A stretch of DNA of 64,000 bases from Bacteroidales bacterium (GCA_003249955.1 QKHS01000015.1:1-64000), one strand, 5' to 3'. Counted from the first letter of the stretch, positions 14,696 to 23,683 are shown. The notes: a model not told the origin generated them from the letters alone. Program-made: numbers and translations.

Positions 14696-15412
14696 CTAAT
14701 TACCTCCCTGATTAAATTTATTTTCAATTTCATGTCCGATAGGTTGCTTATCGAATTTTCTGGTTCCGATAGCTTCATCAAAACCTTTTTCTTTTTTAAT
14801 AATTACACCAACCGGGCAAGTATTCATTGCTTTCTGAGCCATTTCGTCAGAAATATTTGCACAAACTTCGTGATCCATTACTATTTCGGCATGAACACCT
14901 CTGTGTTTGATTGCAAATAAACTCTTTCCGTTTTCATCTTTCAACCCTCTTACGCATCTTAAACAAAGAATACATCTGTTGGTATCAAGTAAAAGTTTCG
15001 GATTGGTTGCATCAATTGGTCTCTGCGGGAATGAATACGGGAATCTAGGAACCATCATCATAAAACGATATCCTAATGCCTGTAATTCACAGTTTCCGCT
15101 CTTTTCGCAAGACGGGCAAAAGTGATTACCTTCAACAAATATTGCTTCGATAATAGCTTTTCTTATTTCATTAATCCCTGCGGTATTGTTTTCTATTTCC
15201 ATTCCTTCTGTTGCAGGAGTTGTACAAGCTGTCATCGCTCTTCCGTTGACTTTAACTGTACACAATCTGCAGGATGCTTTAGGTTTTATTCCATCAAAAG
15301 CACATAGAGTCGGAATATAAATCCCATTATTAACGGCAGCCTGAAGAATGGTTTGACCCTTTGTGGCTTCTATTTCTTTGCCGTCGATTACTATTTTAAT
15401 TATTTCGCTCAT
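14696..15412 (-). CDS. hoxU: HoxU-like Fe-S subunit (NuoG N-terminal type)
   Basis: A 238-residue electron-transfer subunit linking the diaphorase to the NiFe module. It has an N-terminal [2Fe-2S] fold (TLCAFDGIKPKASCRLC, with a fourth Cys in MTACTTPA), a His/Cys [4Fe-4S] motif (HFCPSCEKSGNCELQ) and a C-terminal CILCLRCVRG plus NTCPVG. The length and domain order match HoxU of bidirectional hydrogenases. It is 33 bases downstream of hoxEF. Confidence 0.9.
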   Translation of the reverse strand: MSEIIKIVIDGKEIEATKGQTILQAAVNNGIYIPTLCAFDGIKPKASCRLCTVKVNGRAMTACTTPATEGMEIENNTAGINEIRKAIIEAIFVEGNHFCPSCEKSGNCELQALGYRFMMMVPRFPYSFPQRPIDATNPKLLLDTNRCILCLRCVRGLKDENGKSLFAIKHRGVHAEIVMDHEVCANISDEMAQKAMNTCPVGVIIKKEKGFDEAIGTRKFDKQPIGHEIENKFNQGGN

Positions 15413-15445
15413 ATTATTTTCTTTAATGTTCTAAATAAATGTTAA

Positions 15446-17248
15446 TTAGTGAGCATTCGGAACTCTGTCAACAAATGCACATGAAGCCTGAACTGCTTTA
15501 TTCATATCAAATCCGCAATCGTAGTCAACATCTTTTTGCACTTTAGCTTCGTATAATTCTCTAAAGTTTTTGATGCTGGTAGCAATCGGATTCGCAGCAG
15601 TCTGACCCAAACCACAACGGCTTACCGGCAATATTTTTGCCCAGTCTTCGAGATCTGCGATGTCTTTCATCACACCTTTTCCGTTGAGTATTTTAACCAA
15701 TCTGTCTTTCATTAATTTAGGAACGATACGGCATGTTGTACAAGAACCGCATGATTCTTCAATAAAGAATTCCATAAAGTTTAGAACGATATCTTTCAGC
15801 ATATCACGGGTTTTATCAACAACGATCATAGAACCGCCGGTTGCAAGATCTCCGTAACATATTTTTCTGTCAAAGTCTTTCGGCCCGATTATTTGTCCTG
15901 AAGGACCACTGACCTGAACAGCCTGAACATTTGAAGCACCTACCATTTCGAGCATCTGGGAAATAGTCATTCCCCACTCAATTTCGTAAACACCCGGTTG
16001 AGCGCAGTCACCTGAGATACTTAACAATTTTGTTCCTGAAGATTCTTCAGTTCCCATTTGTTTGTACCAGTTTCCGCCGTTTTCAATAATTTTTACAACT
16101 GCACAGAATGTTTCAACATTATTAATAACAGTCGGCATATTTAAATAGCCTTTTTCAACAGGGAACGGCGGTTTATCTCTCGGTTCACCTCTTTTTCCTT
16201 CACCTGATTCAATAAGAGCAGTTTCTTCGCCACATACGTAAGCACCTGCACCAAACTGAATTCTGATGTCGAAATCGAAACCGTTAACGCCACCGATATT
16301 TTTACCTAATCTGTTGTCTTTTCTTGCGTCTTCAAGAACTTTTTCCAAATATGTTTCAAGATATTTATATTCATATCTTAAATAAAGAATACCCTGGTCT
16401 GCTCCTACTGCATAACCACCAATGGCCATACCTTCGAATAACATTTCAGGACGTTCGGTAAGAAGAACTCTGTCTTTAAAAGTACCAGGTTCGCCTTCGT
16501 CTGCATTACAAAGAACATAACGTTTTTCGCCTGTTGATCTTGAGCAAAAATCCCATTTTAAACCTGTTGGAAAACCAGCTCCGCCACGACCGCGAATGTT
16601 GGATTTTTTCACTTCATCAATTACATCTTTAGGTTGCATTGATGACAATTTGGTTTTAAGAGCAACACCCGGAGTGAAGTCATTTAAAATAACCTGACCT
16701 CTTCTTCTGATGTTGTTACGTACCATTGATTTTACTTCAGCAGCAGCATTTTTACCATCACCTAATTCCTGATGATATAAGTCCTGAACATTTTTACCTG
16801 CTTTAAGACCGCTTACAATCTGCTGAGCAACTGCAGGAGTTAATTTAGTAAAAACTTTGCCGTTGATAATAGCAGCAGGTTCCTGATCGTTCATACCAAT
16901 ACATGCAGTATTATATAAACCGATCAAACCGTCAGCACTGTTTTCTCCGAATTTGCATCCGGCTGCTTCTTCAAACGCTTTTTTTATCTCTTCTCTGCCC
17001 ATCATACATGCAACGGCACTGTCATTCAAATAAACAGTGTTTTTACCTGTGGATTTCTGAGTAAAGAAATGGTAAAATGTCAAGGTTTGTTCAACATCAA
17101 CAACTGCCATGTTTAGCTCTTTAGCAACATCATGTGTCGCCTCCTTGGAAATAAACCCGAATTCAGCCTGAATATCAATAAGGATATCCATAAGCCTGAA
17201 TTTGTCAGAGTCGTACTTCTTAATAATCTTTTCTAACTGACTATTCAT
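15446..17248 (-). CDS. hoxF: HoxEF fusion: NuoE-like plus NuoF-like diaphorase subunit
   Basis: A 600-residue protein joining a NuoE-like domain (about 1-150) to a NuoF-like FMN/NADH domain (about 165-600). The NuoF part is complete: RGRGGAGFPTGLKWDF, CNADEGEPGTFKDRV, GAYVCGEETALIESGEG, SCGSCTTCR and SRCGLGQ. The NuoE part has lost most [2Fe-2S] ligands: the canonical positions read Asn75, Ala80 (Cys81 is adjacent), Cys116 and Asn120 (CIGMNDQEP). This parallels HydC in the same window. There is no C-terminal ferredoxin domain. It is the first gene of the hox operon and carries out NAD(P)+/NAD(P)H exchange. Confidence 0.92.
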   Translation of the reverse strand: MNSQLEKIIKKYDSDKFRLMDILIDIQAEFGFISKEATHDVAKELNMAVVDVEQTLTFYHFFTQKSTGKNTVYLNDSAVACMMGREEIKKAFEEAAGCKFGENSADGLIGLYNTACIGMNDQEPAAIINGKVFTKLTPAVAQQIVSGLKAGKNVQDLYHQELGDGKNAAAEVKSMVRNNIRRRGQVILNDFTPGVALKTKLSSMQPKDVIDEVKKSNIRGRGGAGFPTGLKWDFCSRSTGEKRYVLCNADEGEPGTFKDRVLLTERPEMLFEGMAIGGYAVGADQGILYLRYEYKYLETYLEKVLEDARKDNRLGKNIGGVNGFDFDIRIQFGAGAYVCGEETALIESGEGKRGEPRDKPPFPVEKGYLNMPTVINNVETFCAVVKIIENGGNWYKQMGTEESSGTKLLSISGDCAQPGVYEIEWGMTISQMLEMVGASNVQAVQVSGPSGQIIGPKDFDRKICYGDLATGGSMIVVDKTRDMLKDIVLNFMEFFIEESCGSCTTCRIVPKLMKDRLVKILNGKGVMKDIADLEDWAKILPVSRCGLGQTAANPIATSIKNFRELYEAKVQKDVDYDCGFDMNKAVQASCAFVDRVPNAH

Positions 17249-17299
17249 CCTGTTAAGCTTTAGTTATTATTTGTTTGTTAAAAATTATAATTAGTTTGT

Positions 17300-17317
17300 T
17301 TGTTAAAAAATTAACGA
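17300..17317 (-). promoter_or_regulatory. Rex-type operator in the hox promoter
   Basis: TTGTTAA-AAAA-TTAACGA (plus-strand reading) has one mismatch to the perfect palindrome. It lies downstream of the predicted hox -7 element, near +10 to +30, the position expected for a blocking repressor. Confidence 0.65.
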
Positions 17318-17332
17318 GTATAGTTTCACGAG

Positions 17333-17340
17333 CAAATATA
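17333..17340 (-). promoter_or_regulatory. hox promoter, -7 element
   Basis: The minus strand reads TATATTTG, an exact TAnnTTTG. TTTG for the -33 element lies 18 bases further upstream (plus 17359-17362). The leader before the ATG at 17248 would be about 80 bases. Confidence 0.6.
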
Positions 17341-17588
17341 TTACTATTGAACCATCATCAAAAGGTTTTAAAACATTTTTTTGTAATTTGTAAGGGGTCT
17401 AAATAATTACGGTCAGACATAACACAAATATGATATAAATCATCACAAAACCTTAATTAATTCATGTTTTACCACTTTTTCAGCCTGTTTACATATTAAA
17501 GCCAGCTTCATTTTTCAGTAAAAATGTTATGAATATTTGCAATCGTGTGTCATAAAAAATTCTTTTTTAATAAAATTACGGGAATAAG

Positions 17589-17606
17589 TTGTTAAAATTA
17601 TAACAA
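17589..17606 (+). promoter_or_regulatory. Rex-type operator upstream of the 17687 gene
   Basis: TTGTTAA-AATT-ATAACAA has 13 of 14 half-site bases. It ends 31 bases before the -7 element at 17637-17644. Confidence 0.55.
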
Positions 17607-17636
17607 TCAAACAAATAATCAATAATTACAAATCGC

Positions 17637-17644
17637 TACTTTTG
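17637..17644 (+). promoter_or_regulatory. -7 promoter element of the 17687 gene
   Basis: TACTTTTG fits TAnnTTTG exactly. It covers the apparent TTG start at 17642, which argues that the real start codon is the ATG at 17687. Confidence 0.6.
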
Positions 17645-17686
17645 CAATTAGGGAATATTATTGTGAACTATATTAACTTTAATTAC

Positions 17687-18550
17687 ATGAAAATCATAAG
17701 TATTTTAGCTTTTTTATTTGCATTTTCACTGATTATTTCGGCACACGAAGAACCTTCAAAAACCATGTATGAGAGAATGCAGAAAGAAAAGAACATGAAG
17801 CGTATAAGCAACTCGAAAATCAAAAAATCAACTACGTGGAAGTACGAGGTTATTGACGGAAAAATTACGGATACCAAATCAATAGCGATAGTTCAGGAAT
17901 ACAATAAAGCCGGAGCTCTTACAGCAATAGAAGCCTATAAAAACGATTCGCCTGAATTGCGTGTGGAATATAGCCTTGACGATATGTCTAACATATTAAC
18001 CGACACCGATTTTTCGCCGGAAGGAAAGATACTTGAAAAAAATGTTTACAAATACGACTACGAAGGCCGGTTACTTTCCGGAGTATGGTTCGACGAAAAC
18101 AACATGCAACAGGAAGGCTTTATTATTGAAAAAAGCAGCGATAAAAAAACTATCTTTTTCATAAAATACAAATCCGGGGACAGTATTGATTACAAACTGG
18201 AATATAAGTACAGTGAGGATTATGACAGGTCTGATTATATGGAAGCCAACAAATATGACAGTGATAAAAATATTTTAATGCATGTTGAGAAAAAATATAA
18301 TCAATACGGGATGGCTGTTGAAAAATCAATTTTCGGAAATGATATGGCATTGATGTATTCGTTTTTTTATGAGTATGATAATAACGGTAATATTGTTAGA
18401 ATGATAAAAAAACTCGCTGACGGGACTATTGAATGGCAGGATGAATACATAAATGACAAATCCGGGAATTGCCTTGAAATAAACAGCTTTGATGCTGCAG
18501 GATTATTGCAGACCAAAATTAAATATACCTTCGAGTATTTTGAAAACTAA
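17687..18550 (+). CDS. Secreted YD-repeat-like protein of unknown function
   Basis: The ATG at 17687 is chosen because the next residues form a signal peptide (MKIISILAFLFAFSLIISA) and because a promoter element covers the upstream TTG. The 287-residue product contains several imperfect repeats with the pattern Y-x-Y-D-x-x-G-x-L (for example YKYDYEGRLLSG, YEYDNNGNIVRM and EYNKAGALTA), like the YD/RHS or MORN-like strands of surface proteins in this phylum. It has no catalytic motif. Its Rex-type operator and position facing the hox operon suggest redox control, but its role is unknown. Confidence 0.75.
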   Translation: MKIISILAFLFAFSLIISAHEEPSKTMYERMQKEKNMKRISNSKIKKSTTWKYEVIDGKITDTKSIAIVQEYNKAGALTAIEAYKNDSPELRVEYSLDDMSNILTDTDFSPEGKILEKNVYKYDYEGRLLSGVWFDENNMQQEGFIIEKSSDKKTIFFIKYKSGDSIDYKLEYKYSEDYDRSDYMEANKYDSDKNILMHVEKKYNQYGMAVEKSIFGNDMALMYSFFYEYDNNGNIVRMIKKLADGTIEWQDEYINDKSGNCLEINSFDAAGLLQTKIKYTFEYFEN

Positions 18551-18604
18551 AAGTCTGTTTTTTTCACATTTTCAGGAATTTGGATTTTTATTTTAATAAT
18601 TTCA

Positions 18605-18612
18605 TATCTTTG
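18605..18612 (+). promoter_or_regulatory. -7 promoter element of lemA
   Basis: TATCTTTG fits TAnnTTTG and TTTG occurs 22 bases upstream (18579-18582). The ATG is at 18630. Confidence 0.5.
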
Positions 18613-18629
18613 TCAAAAAAGAAAAGATT

Positions 18630-19274
18630 ATGACAACGATCAACAATGAACCAAAAGTTAAAGGCAAAGGATGTTTGGCATTTACAGTATTCGGATTACC
18701 GTTGATAATAATACTTACTTTGTTCGTACTGTGGGTAGGATACTATGCTTACTCCACATACAACAAGTGTATTGATGCCAGTCAAACGGTTAAGAACTCA
18801 TGGGCAAATGTAGAAAATGCATACCAGAAGCGTCTGGACTTAATTCCGAATATTGTTGCTACGGTTAAGGGATACGCTGAACACGAACAGGAAACATTTA
18901 CCGCCATTACCGAAGCCAGGGCAAAAGCATCTTCAATAAATTTTGACTCAAAAAATCTTACAGAAGAAAATATTGCGGCTTTTGATGCTGCTCAGGAAGA
19001 AGTTAGCGGAGCTTTAAGCCGCTTGCTTGTTAGCGTGGAAGCCTATCCTGAACTTAAAGCAAATCAGAATTTTATGGATTTACAAAACGAACTTAAAGTT
19101 ATTGAAAATGATATAATTGTTCGTCGCGATGAATTTAACAAAACCGTAAAGGCATATAATATTCTTGTACTGAAATTCCCGAGAAATATATTTGCAAAAA
19201 TGTTCGGGTTTAAAGAAAGTGCTTATTTCAAAGCTAAAGAAGGTGCTGATGAAGCTCCAAAAGTTGAGTTTTAA
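18630..19274 (+). CDS. lemA: LemA family membrane protein
   Basis: A 214-residue protein with one N-terminal membrane helix (about residues 15-40) and a long helical domain. The segment NSWANVENAYQKRLDLIPNI is the LemA hallmark. The biochemical role of LemA is unsettled; the helical domain would lie outside the membrane. Its stop abuts the stop of the convergent HAD gene with no base between them. There is no YgcG-type partner next to it. Confidence 0.92.
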   Translation: MTTINNEPKVKGKGCLAFTVFGLPLIIILTLFVLWVGYYAYSTYNKCIDASQTVKNSWANVENAYQKRLDLIPNIVATVKGYAEHEQETFTAITEARAKASSINFDSKNLTEENIAAFDAAQEEVSGALSRLLVSVEAYPELKANQNFMDLQNELKVIENDIIVRRDEFNKTVKAYNILVLKFPRNIFAKMFGFKESAYFKAKEGADEAPKVEF

Positions 19275-20096
19275 TCAGTAAAGCTTTTCCATAAGCTTTG
19301 CAACGCCATTATTAAGGTTCGATTCAATTGTATTGAATACGGACCTTATTTCTTCAGGGGCATTTTCTACAATGAAAGAATTCTCAGGATTAGTGTATGT
19401 CAACATGTCAAGATCATAAAAATCATTACCTACAGAGACAATATTTCCCAGTTTAATATCGTAGCGGTTTTGCAGGAATCTTATACCTGATGCTTTGGAA
19501 ACACCAAAAGGCAAAATTTCTATCCATACCGATTTCCTGTCCAGAGGACTGGTTGCCCTTATTACTTTAACACAGGTAAATTTTTCACTTATTTTCTTAA
19601 GATGATCAGATTCTTCGGCACAAATAACAACGAACTGAGAAGCTGTTTCGGGGCATTCAACAATTGTGCTTACCCCTCGGGATTCATAGTATTTTATTCT
19701 TGTCAGGAAATCGCTTCCGGGATTACCGGAACTGAAATGATGGAAAAAATGATTGTCAGGAACAGGCAATTGTACCATAAAATCATAATTATTCTGAACC
19801 AGATAATCGTAAATTTCAGAGGTTTTCTCCTTTTCAATTACATTTTCCTGCAAAAGAACACCGTTTCTCCAATCGTAAACGCCGATACCTGAAGAAAAAA
19901 CCAGGTAATCAATGGGGAAATCAGATTTCACAACTGTTTTCAATGAAAACAAGCTTCTGCCGGTGGCAAGAACTCTGAGAATCCCCTTCTCCCCCAGCCT
20001 CTTCAACTGAATCAATGTTTGGGGAGAAACCACACTGTTATCATCAGCCAGAGTGCCGTCATAATCTGTTACAAACATTTTGTCGGGCCGGAACAT
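19275..20096 (-). CDS. HAD-superfamily phosphatase (Cof type)
   Basis: A 273-residue cytoplasmic hydrolase. Motif I is VTDYDGTLADDN with the nucleophile and acid Asp pair. A C2-type cap follows, then VSVGNDFYDLDMLTY with the Mg-binding Asp pair near the C-terminus. Family members dephosphorylate sugar phosphates or flavin/PLP-type cofactors; the substrate cannot be told here. It starts three bases after the M28 peptidase stop, so the two share a transcript. Confidence 0.88.
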   Translation of the reverse strand: MFRPDKMFVTDYDGTLADDNSVVSPQTLIQLKRLGEKGILRVLATGRSLFSLKTVVKSDFPIDYLVFSSGIGVYDWRNGVLLQENVIEKEKTSEIYDYLVQNNYDFMVQLPVPDNHFFHHFSSGNPGSDFLTRIKYYESRGVSTIVECPETASQFVVICAEESDHLKKISEKFTCVKVIRATSPLDRKSVWIEILPFGVSKASGIRFLQNRYDIKLGNIVSVGNDFYDLDMLTYTNPENSFIVENAPEEIRSVFNTIESNLNNGVAKLMEKLY

Positions 20097-20099
20097 AAA

Positions 20100-21356
20100 T
20101 CAGAATTTTTGTACAAAATCAATAACAAACCTGTAAATATCTTTGTATCCGGCAAAATTTAAATCAGCAGGAATATCTTCCGGCTGATGATAATTACTGT
20201 TATCTCCGTCAGTATAAACAAACACCGCATTTACGCCTTTGTCAAAAAACGAGGCATGATCACTGGACCATGTTGCGCCGGTTGTAGTCATTACTTCAAA
20301 ATACTCTTTATCTTTATTCATTTCCTTCATCAGAGTATCTACAGCAGGATATTCCTTTGCATTGAACATATAAACACCTTCATCACCAGTCCCTACCATA
20401 TCAAAATTAAACATTACCTTAACTTTTGTTAAGTCGAAAGGAGGATTTCCTGCCATATACTTTGAACCGAGCAATCCGGCTTCTTCGCCGCTGAACAAAG
20501 CAAAAACCATGGTATATTTCAGCTTCTTTTCTTTTTTGTAATGCTTTGCAAGGTTAAGAACCATTGAAACCCCGCTGGCATTATCGTTAGCTCCGGGAAA
20601 CATAATATCTCCCATCATTCCCAAATGATCGTAATGTGCTGCAATTAACACTACAGAATCGGATTTTCCGGGCAGGTAACCAACAATATTCTGAGTTTTA
20701 TAATCTTTCACAAAATCGTTTTTGATTTTCAGATAAACAGAATCTGTTTCCGGAAGAATCTTGCCGGGTTTTACCTGAATACTTATATAATCATTGATTT
20801 TTGTACGGGCTGTATATTTTAAATGTTCTGAGCCTTCTATAACTCCTTTTGCATTTATATAATTCTTTGCAAATATAGTGTTGGCAAATGCATAAAGCTC
20901 AGGATTATTCAGGCCGGTTGAGTCAATACAAATAATTGAACCTGAATGATCAGCACTTAAGAAATGACGCAGTACCCATTGGTTTGTCAGAGTTTCTTTC
21001 GTGATCCATTCTATTTTATATTTACCGTCTGCTTCGGGCGAAGATGGTATTACAATAAAATCTTTTGCTGCAACCAGATCTGTACCACCAAAACTAAAAA
21101 CCGGGGTTTCTGCAAATCTGTTGATATCGGTTGTATATGGCTGAAAATACGTATTCCCGTACATTTCAAGTCCTATAGCCGAGAACTCTTTCCCGAGAAA
21201 AGATGCAGCTATGCTGTCGCCTTTATTAACATATCCTCTGCCGTAATATTTTGCCGAACAGATTTCATTAATAATTTTACGGGTATATTCCATATCCTGA
21301 GCTAATACGGAGAACCCTGAAATAAGGAAAGCAATTATAAGTAAAGAATTTTTCAT
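20100..21356 (-). CDS. Secreted M28-family aminopeptidase
   Basis: A 418-residue exported zinc peptidase. A signal peptide (to about residue 19, ending VLAQ) is followed by a catalytic domain. Metal ligands and catalytic residues appear in AAHYDHLG, GANDNASG, FSGEEAGLLGS, NFDMVG and YHQPEDIP, the standard M28 order. It is probably periplasmic or surface-bound and trims peptides. It lies upstream of the HAD gene in one transcript and 98 bases after mgtE. Confidence 0.92.
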   Translation of the reverse strand: MKNSLLIIAFLISGFSVLAQDMEYTRKIINEICSAKYYGRGYVNKGDSIAASFLGKEFSAIGLEMYGNTYFQPYTTDINRFAETPVFSFGGTDLVAAKDFIVIPSSPEADGKYKIEWITKETLTNQWVLRHFLSADHSGSIICIDSTGLNNPELYAFANTIFAKNYINAKGVIEGSEHLKYTARTKINDYISIQVKPGKILPETDSVYLKIKNDFVKDYKTQNIVGYLPGKSDSVVLIAAHYDHLGMMGDIMFPGANDNASGVSMVLNLAKHYKKEKKLKYTMVFALFSGEEAGLLGSKYMAGNPPFDLTKVKVMFNFDMVGTGDEGVYMFNAKEYPAVDTLMKEMNKDKEYFEVMTTTGATWSSDHASFFDKGVNAVFVYTDGDNSNYHQPEDIPADLNFAGYKDIYRFVIDFVQKF

Positions 21357-21454
21357 AAACCGAAATTTTGTATTAACATATGGAAATTTACAATCATTTT
21401 TTCATATCCTTCCCGCCACGCAACTGTTATTAATTTTACCATTTCAAAATTGAA

Positions 21455-22816
21455 TTAAAAGAAATATCCGAAAACCAATCGTGCTATCATAAGGTAAATA
21501 AACAAGCCTATAATATCGTTTGAAGTTGTAATAAAAGGACCTGTTGCAATAGCCGGGTCAATTTTTAATTTATTAAGCAGCAAAGGTATAAAAGTTCCGA
21601 AAACCGTTGCAAAAACAATTACAGCAAAAAGAGCAGTACTAACTGTTATTGTCAGAGCATAATTATCGGCAAATATAAGATTATACAAAAAAATTATCAT
21701 TGAACACACCAGTCCGTTCAGCAGTCCTACTTTAAACTCTTTAAAAAGTTTGCCTGACACGGAGTGCAGATCCACGTCACCACTGGCAAGCCCCTGTACA
21801 ACAATAGCCGAGGACTGAACTCCGGCGTTACCTCCCATAGCGGCAATCAACGGAAGGAATAATGCGAGTACTGCATATTTTGCAATATCTCCTTCGTAAT
21901 ATCCTAAAATAAGAGAACCGCAAATACCTCCGAACATTCCTATAAGCAACCACGGGATTCTCGATCTTGACTGTTTTATAACGCTGTCGGAAGAGTCAAC
22001 ATCTTGTGTAATACCAGACATTAACTGGTAATCTTCTTCAGCTTCTTCACGAATTACGTCCACAACATCATCAATTGTAATTCTTCCCACCAAACGTCCT
22101 ATCCCATCAACAACCGGAACAGCTACAAGGTCATACTTTCCCATTAATCTGGCAACTTCTTCTTCGTCAGTATCTGTTCTAACAGAAATAACATCAGGAT
22201 CAACAATGTTGCTTATTTTTTTATTTGTAGAACTGAATAAAAGATCTTTTAGTTTTATGGTGCCTTTTAATTTGTTGTTATCATCAATTACATATAAATA
22301 ATAAATTTCGTCTATCTCATCGGCCTGATCTCTAAGTTCTCCCAAAGCCTGTTTCACGGTAAGATTTTCGTTAATTGCAACAAGCTCCTTGGCCATGAGA
22401 CCACCGGCAGTATCTTCGTCATAATTCAACAAATCAACAATATCTCCGGCCTGATCAAGATCGGTAAGGTGCGATAGGATTTCATCACTTTTTTCGTCAT
22501 CAAGATCGCCGAGAATGTCTGCTGCATCATCGGAATCCATTTGTCCGATCAGGTGCCTGGCAATAAACTCACTAGGAATTACTTCGAGTAATTTTTCCCT
22601 TTCTTCATCTTCAAGTTCAACAATTACATCAGCAGCAGTTTCAGAGTCGAGCAACATAAAAAGAAACTTTGCATCATCGACTTCTATTTCTTCAAAAATT
22701 TCTGCAATATCTGCCGGATGTAAATCTTTGATAAGCTCAAGGGCACGATTGCTGTCCTGAGAAGCAATGCATGATATCAAGCTGTCAAATAATTCTTTAT
22801 TTAATTCTACTGCCAT
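21455..22816 (-). CDS. mgtE: MgtE magnesium transporter
   Basis: A 453-residue Mg2+ channel/transporter. It has an N-terminal superhelical domain (about 1-125; LHPADIAEIFEE, DSDDAADILGDL), two CBS domains (about 130-255; VPVVDGIGRLVGRITIDDVVDV) that sense Mg2+, and a C-terminal five-helix membrane domain with GGNAGVQSSAIVVQGLA and TTSNDIIGLF. Length and order are typical. It follows rsmA by 68 bases, with its own promoter motif in the gap. Confidence 0.95.
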   Translation of the reverse strand: MAVELNKELFDSLISCIASQDSNRALELIKDLHPADIAEIFEEIEVDDAKFLFMLLDSETAADVIVELEDEEREKLLEVIPSEFIARHLIGQMDSDDAADILGDLDDEKSDEILSHLTDLDQAGDIVDLLNYDEDTAGGLMAKELVAINENLTVKQALGELRDQADEIDEIYYLYVIDDNNKLKGTIKLKDLLFSSTNKKISNIVDPDVISVRTDTDEEEVARLMGKYDLVAVPVVDGIGRLVGRITIDDVVDVIREEAEEDYQLMSGITQDVDSSDSVIKQSRSRIPWLLIGMFGGICGSLILGYYEGDIAKYAVLALFLPLIAAMGGNAGVQSSAIVVQGLASGDVDLHSVSGKLFKEFKVGLLNGLVCSMIIFLYNLIFADNYALTITVSTALFAVIVFATVFGTFIPLLLNKLKIDPAIATGPFITTSNDIIGLFIYLMIARLVFGYFF

Positions 22817-22829
22817 AATTATTCACCTG

Positions 22830-22837
22830 CAAAATTA
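22830..22837 (-). promoter_or_regulatory. mgtE promoter, -7 element
   Basis: The minus strand reads TAATTTTG (TAnnTTTG), with TTTTG 18 bases upstream (plus 22856-22860). It lies 13 bases before the mgtE ATG. Confidence 0.5.
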
Positions 22838-22884
22838 AAATTATCTTTAAGTAATCAAAAGTCTGAACCTTATTTATTACTTTT

Positions 22885-23640
22885 TTATGACAATAAATCA
22901 GTAAGCACGACAAAATCCTCCGGGCTCAACTGTTCAGGCCGTAACGCAAAAAACGGATGATTCAAATCTGTATTTTCTGTTATCATTCCTTTAACCGAAT
23001 TGCGTATTGTCTTTCTTCTCTGGTTAAAAGCCATCTTAATAACCTGAAATAATTTACGTTCATCAACGCCATCCAGAGCCTCCCGGTATCTGGTTAACCT
23101 GATTACCCCTGACTTCACTTTTGGCGGCGGAATAAAAACATTTTCGTTAACTGTAAACAGATATTCAATTCTGTAATACAACTGAACAAAGACACTCATA
23201 ATACCATAGGTTTTATTCCCGTGAACAGATGCCATACGTTCTGCAACTTCCTTCTGAATCATGCATACAAGTTCAGGAATTTTTTCTTTATTTTCCATCA
23301 TTTTGAAAAATATCTGTGAAGAAATATTGTATGGAAAATTCCCGATTACACAAAATTCTTTATCAAAGATTTCGTCAAGTTTTATTTTCAAAAAATCACC
23401 GTGTATAAGCCGGAATTGATCATCATAATTCGATTGCAGATACTCAACTGATTCTGTATCAATCTCGATAAGGCTAAGATCAAAATTCCTTTTTATCAGT
23501 TCATTTGTCAGCACACCCGTTCCGGGACCTATCTCAAGAACCGGCAGATGCGATTCATTAAGCAAAGAATCAGATATTCTTCCTGCAATATTTTTATCTG
23601 CAAGAAAATGTTGACCAAGATGTTTTTTTGCTTTTACCAT
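22885..23640 (-). CDS. rsmA: RsmA/KsgA 16S rRNA dimethyladenosine transferase
   Basis: The methyltransferase that dimethylates two adjacent adenines near the 3' end of 16S rRNA. The start is placed at the ATG at 23640 (MVKAKKHLGQHFLAD, the family's usual beginning), although the frame is open to 23679; this gives 251 residues. The SAM site is VLEIGPGTGVLTNEL and the catalytic motif is GNFPYNIS. A C-terminal helical domain carries QRRKTIRNSVKG. It is divergent from the flippase-like gene. Confidence 0.95.
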   Translation of the reverse strand: MVKAKKHLGQHFLADKNIAGRISDSLLNESHLPVLEIGPGTGVLTNELIKRNFDLSLIEIDTESVEYLQSNYDDQFRLIHGDFLKIKLDEIFDKEFCVIGNFPYNISSQIFFKMMENKEKIPELVCMIQKEVAERMASVHGNKTYGIMSVFVQLYYRIEYLFTVNENVFIPPPKVKSGVIRLTRYREALDGVDERKLFQVIKMAFNQRRKTIRNSVKGMITENTDLNHPFFALRPEQLSPEDFVVLTDLLS

Positions 23641-23683
23641 GCTGCAAAGTTCAGAATAAAAATCAACTATACCAAACAAATAC

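Larger units (their letters stand above)
17249..17686. promoter_or_regulatory. Divergent control region between hox and the 17687 gene
   Basis: This 438-base gap serves two divergent promoters. Minus side: palindrome 17300-17317, 15-base direct repeats (17270-17284 and 17295-17309), a -7 element at 17333-17340 and a -33 candidate at 17359-17362. Plus side: palindrome 17589-17606 and a -7 element at 17637-17644. The middle (about 17365-17585) is very AT-rich with no gene or motif that I can name. Confidence 0.6.

Noticed and set aside
17642-17686. Extended N-terminus of the secreted protein from a TTG at 17642
   Set aside because: A -7 promoter element covers the TTG and the signal peptide starts at the ATG at 17687.
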